From a virus, in IMG/VR virus record IMGVR_UViG_3300032011_000138, positions 1 to 23,454 of that record: a DNA stretch of 23,454 nt. One strand, 5' to 3'. The position numbers and the translations under genes are program-made. How positions within the stretch are numbered: position 1 is the stretch's first letter; each line of letters starts with the position of its first letter. This document shows, one piece after another, positions 14,682-20,893 of the stretch. The notes under the pieces were generated by a model. That model was not told the DNA's origin and made no database searches. It saw nothing but the letters and a program-made list of their open reading frames with translations.

Positions 14682-16049
14682 ATGTTTAACACAGAAACTC
14701 TCCAAGAGAAGTGGAATCCAGTTCTTAACCATGATGGTCTTCCTGAAATTAAGGATAACTATCGTAAGGCTGTTACCGCCCAACTCTTAGAGAACCAAGA
14801 AAAATTCTTGAAGGAGGAACGCCAGATCCTCACAGAGGCACCTACAAACGCAGGTCCACTGAACACACCTACCACAGGTGCTGGTAATGTATATGGTTTC
14901 GACCCTATACTCATTAGCTTGATTCGTCGTGCTATGCCTAAGCTTATTGCTTATGACATCGCAGGTGTTCAGCCAATGAATGGTCCTACTGGACTAATCT
15001 TCGCAATGCGAAGCCGCTACGTTAACCAGACTGGTAACGAAGCATTCTTCGATGAGCCAGATGCACAGTTCTCTGGTACTGATGGTGCTACACCTCCAAC
15101 AGCTACTACTGAGAAGAACCCTGCGCTTCTTAACGACGCAACAGGTGGTGGTGTTACTGAAGGTAACTACGACCTAGCAAGTAGCAAGTTCACTACATCC
15201 GAGCAAGAAAGCTTAGGTGAAGGTGCTTCTACAGCGTTCATGGAAATGGCGTTCAGCATAGACCGTATTGCGGTTGAAGCTAAAGGTCGTGCCCTAAGAG
15301 CAGACTACTCTGTTGAACTTGCTCAAGACTTGAAAGCTATTCATGGATTGGATGCTGAGTCTGAGTTAGCAAACATTCTCTCTACAGAGATACTTGCTGA
15401 AATCAACCGTGAGGTAGTACGTACAGTTTATCGTGGTGCTAAGCCTGGTGCTCAGGTTAACACTGCTAACGCTGGTGTATTTGACCTTGACGTTGACTCC
15501 AACGGTAGATGGTCAGTTGAGAAATTCAAAGGACTTCTATTCCAGATCGAAAGAGACGCTAACGCAATCGCTCTTGAGACTCGTCGTGGAAAGGGTAACG
15601 TAATTATCACTTCAAGTGATGTTGCTTCTGCTCTTGCTATGGCTGGTGTTCTTGACTACGATTCAGGAATCACTCAGGCAACTGGTGGTCTTGGCGAAAT
15701 CGATGACACTGGAAACACATTCGTTGGTACAATCAACGGACGTTTCAAAGTCTACATTGACCCATATTCAGCTAACGTTTCTGCTGACCAATACTACGTT
15801 GTTGGTTATAAGGGATCTAATGCTTATGACGCAGGTCTATTCTATTGTCCTTATGTACCTCTCCAGATGTACAGAGCGATTGGACAAGACACATTCCAAC
15901 CACGTATCGGATTTAAGACTCGTTACGGAATGGTTCTTAACCCATTTGCTAAGGGACTAACTGCGCTTTCAAACAGCGATCCACAGCATAGTTCTAACGT
16001 TGGTGCTAACGCTTACTACAGACGTGTAAGAGTTGCTAACCTAATGTGA
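14682..16049 (+). CDS. gp23: major capsid protein gp23
   Basis: This is the main shell protein, 455 residues from the ATG at 14682. That start (FNTETLQEKWNPVLNH) is chosen over an upstream in-frame ATG at 14583, because the longer form would overlap gp22 by 68 nt and add an unrelated sequence. Residues 1-52 correspond to the delta peptide removed by gp21. The predicted cut follows Glu52 in the LTE/APTNAG context, which fits the T4 (L/I)-x-E rule. The GFDPILISLIRRAMPKLIAYDIAGVQPMNGPTGLIFAMRSRY region, then GNEAFFDEPDAQFSG, is characteristic of cyanophage gp23. The C-terminus ends AYYRRVRVANLM. An AAAGAG abuts the ATG, so the ribosome binding site spacing is unusually short. A terminator follows. 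Confidence 0.97.
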   Translation: MFNTETLQEKWNPVLNHDGLPEIKDNYRKAVTAQLLENQEKFLKEERQILTEAPTNAGPLNTPTTGAGNVYGFDPILISLIRRAMPKLIAYDIAGVQPMNGPTGLIFAMRSRYVNQTGNEAFFDEPDAQFSGTDGATPPTATTEKNPALLNDATGGGVTEGNYDLASSKFTTSEQESLGEGASTAFMEMAFSIDRIAVEAKGRALRADYSVELAQDLKAIHGLDAESELANILSTEILAEINREVVRTVYRGAKPGAQVNTANAGVFDLDVDSNGRWSVEKFKGLLFQIERDANAIALETRRGKGNVIITSSDVASALAMAGVLDYDSGITQATGGLGEIDDTGNTFVGTINGRFKVYIDPYSANVSADQYYVVGYKGSNAYDAGLFYCPYVPLQMYRAIGQDTFQPRIGFKTRYGMVLNPFAKGLTALSNSDPQHSSNVGANAYYRRVRVANLM

Positions 16050-16071
16050 TATCGAGTCACGATATACGGAC

Positions 16072-16097
16072 AAAGGCACCTTCGGGTGCCTTTTTTT
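16072..16097 (+). terminator. intrinsic terminator after gp23
   Basis: GGCACC (16075-16080) and GGTGCC (16085-16090) form a perfect 6-bp GC-rich stem around a TTCG tetraloop, followed by seven Ts. Flanking AAA/TTT can extend the stem to 9 bp. It lies 26-48 nt after the gp23 stop. A second small AT-rich hairpin (ATATCG/CGATAT, 16049-16065) precedes it. Confidence 0.93.
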
Positions 16098-16109
16098 ATG
16101 CTAGAATTA

Positions 16110-16117
16110 AATAAATA
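16110..16117 (+). promoter_or_regulatory. candidate late promoter AATAAATA after the gp23 terminator
   Basis: AATAAATA lies 13 nt after the terminator T-run and 33 nt before the next ATG (16143). A promoter is needed here if the terminator is efficient, and an AGGAA at 16131-16135 supplies the ribosome binding site. This ordered arrangement (terminator, box, ribosome binding site, gene) supports the call. Confidence 0.6.
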
Positions 16118-16142
16118 TTTGAACCATATTAGGAACTTGCTA

Positions 16143-16325
16143 ATGACTCACTATACTGTAGGGTACTTAGACCAGACTAGACACCATCAGGAAATCTGCG
16201 TTACAGCAGAAGACTCTTGGGATGCCAGAAGAATTGCTCAAGAAGACGTACCATGGATCCACGATCATCCAAACCATGTTGATTGTATCTTATCAAAGGG
16301 ATCTTCATTCGGTATGGTACTGTGA
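16143..16325 (+). CDS. hypothetical protein, 60 residues
   Basis: This small protein, rich in His, Asp and aromatic residues, has unknown function. It reads like one compact alpha/beta unit: a beta-strand (THYTVGYLD), a short polar loop, a second strand (HQEICVTAED), a helix (SWDARRIAQEDVPWI), then CILSKGSSFGMVL. I chose the ATG at 16143 because AGGAA lies 7 nt upstream; a longer in-frame form from 16086 would begin inside the terminator. Its stop overlaps a GTG (16322) in the frame of the next small gene. Confidence 0.65.
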   Translation: MTHYTVGYLDQTRHHQEICVTAEDSWDARRIAQEDVPWIHDHPNHVDCILSKGSSFGMVL

Positions 16326-16348
16326 ACGGTAGGGTAAGTAAAGTAGAT

Positions 16349-16486
16349 ATGACCACACGTGTTATGAAGATCAAGCATGGTATTGATACTAAAGGAGTGC
16401 ACAATGAGTGGGACGGACAGGAGAGATGGGCAGCCCAGCAAGCCCTAAATAGTGTATTAGATGTACTAGATGAATACTGGGAATGA
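16349..16486 (+). CDS. hypothetical protein, 45-54 residues
   Basis: This small gene has unknown function. The ATG at 16349 gives 45 residues (TTRVMKIKHGIDTKGVHNEW, then ERWAAQQALNSVLDVLDEYWE), ending in an amphipathic helix. An in-frame GTG at 16322 overlaps the stop of the previous gene in a GTGA arrangement and would add nine residues. That is a plausible coupled start; neither has a strong ribosome binding site. It ends in an ATGA overlap with the following tail gene, which argues that it is real. A CTAAATA box lies within it. Confidence 0.55.
   Translation: MTTRVMKIKHGIDTKGVHNEWDGQERWAAQQALNSVLDVLDEYWE
16445..16451 (+). promoter_or_regulatory. candidate late promoter, CTAAATA variant, before the gp3 candidate
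   Basis: CTAAATA lies inside the preceding small gene, 38 nt before the ATG of the tail-tube-fold gene at 16483. Spacing matches the other boxes. It lies within coding sequence, so chance is possible. Confidence 0.4.
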
Positions 16487-17037
16487 CAACCAGCCGCCTA
16501 TTTTCACCAGACAGTAAGAACTTTCTATCCCCTACTGGGTTTAAGTTTGTTATTGAGAGGGTACCCACTGTTGACTTTTTCTGTCAGTCAGTGAACATCC
16601 CTGACATGAGTATAGGTAGTAGAACTATAGACAATAGAGTTAAAGCATACGATGTCCCTGGTGATAAACTCTCACAGGGAGATCTTAATCTGACATTCAT
16701 GATCAATGAGAACATGGATAACTACTATGAGATCTATAACTGGTTAACAGGTCTAACAAATCCTGAGACAGAGCAACAGTTCTTTGATTACCTATCAACT
16801 GTCGATGAGAAAGGAAGACAGACTGATTTTGCTAAGGCAACTACTGATGCCAGATTAATGATATTGGATAGTAATTATAATACAGTTACTACAGCAGTGT
16901 TCATGAACTTATTCCCCACAGCATTGACAGGTGTGAGGTTTAATGCTGATGCTTCTGACGTAGACTACGTTACAGCAGATGCTACATTCAAGTACACCTT
17001 GATGCAATTTATAGATAGCGACGGCAAGCGTATATGA
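16483..17037 (+). CDS. tail-tube-fold virion protein, gp3 (tail completion) candidate
   Basis: This 184-residue protein has a tail-tube fold. A GFKFVIERVPTVDFFCQSVNIPDMS segment is followed by a VPGDKLSQGDLNLTFMINENMDNYYEIYNWLTGL segment. CQSVNIP (residues 34-40) and VPGD (58-61) occur 24 residues apart, exactly as CKSASLP and VPGD do in gp19, so the two are paralogous. In marine T4-like phages the gene after 23 is annotated as gp3, the tail completion and sheath-stabilising protein. Synteny with the following uvsY-uvsW block supports that reading. A baseplate tube initiator (gp54-like) is the main alternative. The fold is well supported and the specific role less so. It starts in an ATGA overlap and the next gene begins 1 nt after its stop. 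Confidence 0.7.
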   Translation: MTTSRLFSPDSKNFLSPTGFKFVIERVPTVDFFCQSVNIPDMSIGSRTIDNRVKAYDVPGDKLSQGDLNLTFMINENMDNYYEIYNWLTGLTNPETEQQFFDYLSTVDEKGRQTDFAKATTDARLMILDSNYNTVTTAVFMNLFPTALTGVRFNADASDVDYVTADATFKYTLMQFIDSDGKRI

Positions 17038-17038
17038 T

Positions 17039-18067
17039 ATGAAGGTGACAAAGATACCTGGATGTGGTAGTCAGGGTGTCTTCATTGATGATCTAGATTT
17101 TACAAAGATTACAGATGATGAATGGATGGAGGTAGGAAGGATCCACCTCCGTGAACTGATTACCATAATAAGAAATGTCAAACTTGACGAACGTTCCTAC
17201 CTCAAGTGGGCGAGGATGTTAGGTAGAGATCGTTTGAATTGGGGTCGTCTCATGTGGGCACGATATCCCCAAGCAAATGGTAATGTCTATAAACTCCTTA
17301 AGGATCCTTCTCTATCAGATGCAGATAGAAGGGTACTCAAGGAGTATTTTCGTATCAGAGTGGGTGGTATTAAGTCTCGTCACGGTGATATGCTTAAGGT
17401 CTCTGGTATAAGAGACAAGAATGGTAATAGAATTGGTATGTTTGCTGATGGTGAACTGACTTGGCACAGTAATGAGAGTGGAGATATATGTTTTACACCT
17501 AATGTATGTCTATTGGGTGTTAAGGGTATGACTAAGAGTGCGACTGGGTTCCAGACGACTACAGACTACTATTATAGTCTTCCTGATAGCTTCCGTAGTG
17601 AACTGGATGAGATGGTATTGGTACATAATTTCAAACCATATGCTATTAACCCTGGTCTTAACGAGGAGCAGGATGCTTTCATCATGAATATGAATATATG
17701 TCATGACCCAGACGTTGAGATACCGATGGTTATTCAGAGTCCAGGAGGTGTCAAGGGTCTACATTACAGTTATAATAGTGTCACACACATCAAAGGTATG
17801 AGTGAGCATGACTCAGAGCTTATACTGTCTCAGATAAGGAAAGATCTAGAGAAATATTCTTGGGACTACTGGTGGGAGAATGATAATGATCTGATATTGT
17901 TTGACAATACTATTCTACAGCACAGAAGACTAGGTGATACCACTGATCGGATGGCACTTCGATACGCACATGATCTTGATGGAGTAGGTGGGGAATATAT
18001 ACCCTACTTCCAAGAGGAATATATAGAGAGGTATAAGAAACGTAAATCTATACTAGATGAGTTATGA
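17039..18067 (+). CDS. TauD/TfdA-like 2-oxoglutarate/Fe(II) oxygenase with an H-x-N site
   Basis: The 342-residue protein has the layout of the TauD/TfdA family. The first metal site lies in a LTWHSNESGD segment (His143), the distal ligand is His295 in a TILQHRRLGD segment, and Arg304 and Arg308 lie where TauD has its two 2OG-contacting arginines. A LDEMVLVHNF segment and a CLLGVKGMTKSATGFQTTTDYYYSLPDSF segment are typical of the fold. The second iron ligand, normally Asp or Glu two residues after the first His, is Asn145 here. This could weaken hydroxylase activity, open a coordination site, or be a phage family trait. The gene sits between a tail gene and uvsY, overlapping uvsY by 4 nt. The substrate is unknown; several marine T4-like phages carry such enzymes. 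Confidence 0.8.
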   Translation: MKVTKIPGCGSQGVFIDDLDFTKITDDEWMEVGRIHLRELITIIRNVKLDERSYLKWARMLGRDRLNWGRLMWARYPQANGNVYKLLKDPSLSDADRRVLKEYFRIRVGGIKSRHGDMLKVSGIRDKNGNRIGMFADGELTWHSNESGDICFTPNVCLLGVKGMTKSATGFQTTTDYYYSLPDSFRSELDEMVLVHNFKPYAINPGLNEEQDAFIMNMNICHDPDVEIPMVIQSPGGVKGLHYSYNSVTHIKGMSEHDSELILSQIRKDLEKYSWDYWWENDNDLILFDNTILQHRRLGDTTDRMALRYAHDLDGVGGEYIPYFQEEYIERYKKRKSILDEL

Positions 18068-18477
18068 ATCTTGAATTGATCGAGAGTCTTTGGAAAAAGG
18101 ATTCTCAACTAGATGATGAAAAACTAGATCACGACTCCCTTGACATCCCAAGGAAGCACGCTAAATATCTACAGTTACTTAACCAAGTAACCATGCTTAG
18201 AGATGAGCATGAAATCAAACTGAAGTCACTTTACCGTGAACTCTGGGAATTCTATACTGGAAAGTCTGAGAAGCCCTTCCACATAAAACTATTAAAGACA
18301 GACATCGGCATCTACATAGACTCCGATGAGAAGTATCAGAAAGCAATACTAAAATTAAAGTATTATAACCAGATGATAGATGCTCTCAAGAGCATCCTTA
18401 CGGCAGTGAACAACCAATCGTTTCAAATAAAGAATGCGATTGAGTTTGCCAAGATGCTTAAAGGCTATGATGTCTAG
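18064..18477 (+). CDS. uvsY: recombination mediator UvsY
   Basis: This 137-residue protein is exactly the length of T4 UvsY. UvsY helps load the UvsX recombinase onto gp32-coated single-stranded DNA in recombination-dependent replication and repair. The sequence is Lys/Leu-rich and helical. It shares with T4 UvsY an N-terminal ESLWKKDSQLD-like acidic start, a KYLQLLNQ helix, a LYRELWEFYTGKSEKPF segment aligning with the T4 KARLDYYSGRG region, and the ending LDxIKxxxFxIKxxIEFxxML. It starts in an ATGA overlap with the TauD-like gene and its end overlaps uvsW by 8 nt. Its adjacency to uvsW matches marine T4-like gene order. Confidence 0.85.
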   Translation: MNLELIESLWKKDSQLDDEKLDHDSLDIPRKHAKYLQLLNQVTMLRDEHEIKLKSLYRELWEFYTGKSEKPFHIKLLKTDIGIYIDSDEKYQKAILKLKYYNQMIDALKSILTAVNNQSFQIKNAIEFAKMLKGYDV

Positions 18478-19939
18478 TGTCCATATACAAAAGAAGAACG
18501 AAGTCTATCTTAAGATAGATTGCGAACCCCATGTGGGACACGAATTGGCAGACCAGTTCACCTTTGAGGTGCCTCAAGCAAAGTTCATGTCAGCGTATAA
18601 GAAACGCTATTGGGATGGAAAAATCAAACTATTCAGTCCAGGTACAGGTGAGATTTATGCTGGTCTTCTACCTCACGTTACTTCTTTTCTACAAGAACGA
18701 GGGTACAGATATGTCTACGTGGACAACGAAGTCTACGGACTACCACAAGAAGTGGATGACCTTATTACTCCTGAGGGAGTTGGGGAATTCGTAAAGACTC
18801 TTGGCTTACCACATAAGGTAAGGGACTACCAGTACAAGGCAATCTATGAGGCTATGAAGCATAGGAGAAAGTTACTCCTATCACCTACTGCCTCAGGTAA
18901 ATCATTAATGATATATGCCTTAACAAGATTCTTTGAGAGGAAGAACCTTAGGACACTTATAGTAGTGCCCACTACATCACTGGTAGAGCAGATGTATAAG
19001 GACTTTGAGGACTATGGATGGAACGCAGAGGCACACTGTCATAAGGTATATGGTGGTGCGTCGCCATTTTCTAAGCAGGATGTTATTATTACTACTTGGC
19101 AATCCATCTATAAACTCCCAAGAAAATACTTTGAACAGTTCGGTGCTATCATAGGTGATGAAGCACATCAGTTCAAAGCAAAGTCTCTTACCAGTATCAT
19201 GAATAAACTTCATGACTGTAAGTATAGGATTGGTTTCACTGGTACCTTAGATGGTATGGAAACTAATCGCTTAGTTCTAGAGGGTGTCTTTGGTTCAGTT
19301 AATAAGGTAACCAAGACAGAGAAATTAATCAAGCAAGGACACTTGTCTAAGTTTGAAATTAAAATATTACTACTGAAACATGAGAAGCAGAAGTTTGAAA
19401 CCTATCAAGATGAGATGGAATACCTCTGTGGCAGTGATCAGAGGAATAGATTCATACGAAATCTTGTATGTGACCTAGAAGGTAACACTCTAGTTCTCTT
19501 TAATTATGTCGAGAAGCATGGTCTCCCACTTTTCGATTTAATAAATAAAAAAGTAGGGGGTCATCGTCAGATCTTCTTAGTCCACGGTGGAGTAGAAGTA
19601 GATGACCGAGAAAAAGCAAGGCGTATCGCTGAAACAACAAAAGATTCAATCATTGTTGCCAGCTATGGGACTTTTAGCACTGGTATCAACATTAGGAATC
19701 TTCATAACGTCGTGTTCGCAAGCCCCTCAAAGTCCAGAATTAGAAATCTCCAGTCCATCGGTAGAGTCCTCCGCAAAGGAGTGAACAAAGATAAGGCTGT
19801 GTTATATGATATAGCAGACGACATCACAACAGGTGGTCGTCGAAATTATACCCTCAACCATTTGATTGAGAGGGTGAAAATTTATAATGAAGAATCGTTT
19901 AACTATGAATTTATTGACGTTAATCTCAGAACAAAATAA
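18470..19939 (+). CDS. uvsW: RNA-DNA and DNA helicase UvsW
   Basis: This superfamily 2 helicase, 489 residues, unwinds R-loops and branched DNA and in T4 helps switch from origin-dependent to recombination-dependent replication. The N-terminal DNA-binding part (KIDCEPHVGHELADQFTF, then KKRYWDGKIKLF) resembles T4 UvsW. Motif I is SPTASGKS at residues 138-145, motif II DEAH at 230-233, motif III GFTGTL at 255-260, and motif VI QSIGRVLRKG starts near 428. T4 UvsW is 503 residues. AAAGG (18460-18464) precedes two tandem ATGs at 18467 and 18470. I chose the second for its 5-nt spacing and because its SSVHIQKKNEVYLKIDCE start resembles T4. It overlaps uvsY by 8 nt. A +1-shifted ORF with lipoprotein features lies within it (see findings). 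Confidence 0.95.
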   Translation: MSSVHIQKKNEVYLKIDCEPHVGHELADQFTFEVPQAKFMSAYKKRYWDGKIKLFSPGTGEIYAGLLPHVTSFLQERGYRYVYVDNEVYGLPQEVDDLITPEGVGEFVKTLGLPHKVRDYQYKAIYEAMKHRRKLLLSPTASGKSLMIYALTRFFERKNLRTLIVVPTTSLVEQMYKDFEDYGWNAEAHCHKVYGGASPFSKQDVIITTWQSIYKLPRKYFEQFGAIIGDEAHQFKAKSLTSIMNKLHDCKYRIGFTGTLDGMETNRLVLEGVFGSVNKVTKTEKLIKQGHLSKFEIKILLLKHEKQKFETYQDEMEYLCGSDQRNRFIRNLVCDLEGNTLVLFNYVEKHGLPLFDLINKKVGGHRQIFLVHGGVEVDDREKARRIAETTKDSIIVASYGTFSTGINIRNLHNVVFASPSKSRIRNLQSIGRVLRKGVNKDKAVLYDIADDITTGGRRNYTLNHLIERVKIYNEESFNYEFIDVNLRTK

Positions 19940-19940
19940 A

Positions 19941-20324
19941 ATGCCAACCGACGAAGAATTCCTGGGTGCCATCAAGATGGTGTCTGGTGAAGAGGTTCTT
20001 TCTAAGGTGACATCGGTTTCTGATGACAATGGTGATTATCTTATTTTAGATAACCCTATCATTGTTGAAGAAGTTACAGTGCACCATAAAATAGGTGCTA
20101 AGGTATCCCCTTGGATGAAGTTTTCAAAAGAGGAACAGTTCATTGTTCCTATGAATAAAATTATAACTGTGGTAGAATGTGATCCAGAAGTGAAGTTGTT
20201 CTATGACTTATCAGTCAGAAGAATCGACGGCGACGTTGGTCCTCCTAGAAAAAAAGGACATGTCGGCACAGTGGATCAGGCAAGGACTCATCTAGAGACT
20301 CTCTTTAATAAAAAGTCTCAATAG
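19941..20324 (+). CDS. small protein with an Lsm-like N-terminal segment
   Basis: This 127-residue protein is not a named T4 core gene to my knowledge. The N-terminal half (EFLGAIKMVSGEEVLSKVTSV, then GDYLILDNPIIVEE) has the G-x-E-V-x-x-x-V pattern and strand spacing of Sm/Lsm barrels, followed by KFSKEEQFIVPMNKIITVVECD. The C-terminal 35 residues are basic and probably disordered. An RNA-binding or adaptor role would follow if the fold is right, but that is inference. The ATG at 19941 is 1 nt after the uvsW stop and has no clear ribosome binding site. Upstream in-frame ATGs at 19887 and 19905 would overlap uvsW. The gene is followed by the 107-bp regulatory gap. Confidence 0.7.
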   Translation: MPTDEEFLGAIKMVSGEEVLSKVTSVSDDNGDYLILDNPIIVEEVTVHHKIGAKVSPWMKFSKEEQFIVPMNKIITVVECDPEVKLFYDLSVRRIDGDVGPPRKKGHVGTVDQARTHLETLFNKKSQ

Positions 20325-20360
20325 TATTTGTCTGAACCTGCTACACAGTTAGTCTACAGC

Positions 20361-20386
20361 TCAAGTTTGATCTTGTCAAGCTTGAC
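20361..20386 (+). promoter_or_regulatory. candidate operator: direct repeat and 12-bp palindrome at the -35
   Basis: TCAAGTTTGA (20361-20370) and TCAAGCTTGA (20376-20385) are direct repeats 15 bp apart. The second is the core of the perfect 12-bp palindrome GTCAAGCTTGAC (20375-20386), whose right half is the -35 element of the gp55 promoter. No T-run follows, so it is not a terminator. Confidence 0.55.
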
Positions 20387-20410
20387 GTATGTTCCTTAAC
20401 ATACTATACT
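20382..20410 (+). promoter_or_regulatory. sigma70-type promoter before gp55
   Basis: TTGACG (20382-20387) and TATACT (20405-20410) match the -35 and -10 consensus hexamers (5/6 each: TTGACA, TATAAT) with an ideal 17-bp spacer. The predicted transcription start, near 20417, leaves only about a 15-nt leader before the gp55 ATG at 20432, without a Shine-Dalgarno sequence. The spacer is itself a perfect inverted repeat, GTATGTT and AACATAC around CCTT (20387-20404). A host-read promoter is expected here because gp55 must be made before late promoters can work. Confidence 0.75.
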
Positions 20411-20431
20411 GTTAATACAGACCGACTCCAT

Positions 20432-20893
20432 ATGAAAAAGAAGTCAGAGCACTATGTAAATAATAAGGAATTTCTAGTGGCTCTAGTAGAATTTAAAGCA
20501 GCTTGTAAGATTGCCGCAGAGAATGAAGCACCTAGACCTCGCATCTCTAACTATATTGGAGAATGTTTCCTAAAGATTGCTACACACCTATCGTATAAAC
20601 CAAACTTTGTGAACTATATGTTCAGAGAGGATATGATATGTGATGGAATAGAAAATTGTGTCCAGTATATACAGAACTTTGATCCTGCTAAGTCAAGCAA
20701 TCCATTTGCTTACTTCACACAGATCATTTACTATGCTTTCCTTAGAAGGATCTCTAAAGAGAAGAGACAGTTAGAGATTAAGAATAAAATTATTACTAAG
20801 TCTGGTTTCGATCAGGTGTTCCATACAGATGGCACTGAAAGTTATTCAGATATGAATACCATTAAGGAAAACGTACAAGTAAGAAGCAATTGA
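20432..20893 (+). CDS. gp55: late-transcription sigma factor gp55
   Basis: This 153-residue protein is the small sigma factor that redirects host RNA polymerase to TATAAATA late promoters, acting with gp33 and the sliding clamp gp45 in T4. T4 gp55 is 185 residues. The conserved part is a region-2-like segment from about residue 65 (MFREDMICDGIENCVQYIQNFDP, then SNPFAYFTQIIYYAFLRRISKEKRQ), which binds polymerase and the -10-like box. An N-terminal helical part precedes it, with a CKIAAENEAPRPRISNYIGECFLKIATHLSYKPNF segment. It lies alone behind a sigma70-type promoter with a very short leader and is followed by gp47 in a 4-nt overlap. Its targets, nine candidate late boxes, lie upstream in this window. 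Confidence 0.93.
   Translation: MKKKSEHYVNNKEFLVALVEFKAACKIAAENEAPRPRISNYIGECFLKIATHLSYKPNFVNYMFREDMICDGIENCVQYIQNFDPAKSSNPFAYFTQIIYYAFLRRISKEKRQLEIKNKIITKSGFDQVFHTDGTESYSDMNTIKENVQVRSN

Noticed and set aside
16049-16065. Small AT-rich hairpin (ATATCG/CGATAT) just after gp23
   Set aside because: It has only six weak base pairs and no T-run; the real terminator is the GC-rich hairpin that follows.
16086-16142. Longer form of the 60-residue gene starting at 16086
   Set aside because: It would begin inside the terminator hairpin and include the late-box region; the ATG at 16143 has a properly spaced ribosome binding site.
18161-18167. CTAAATA heptamer
   Set aside because: It lies inside uvsY, about 300 nt from the next start codon, so it is best taken as background for the motif.
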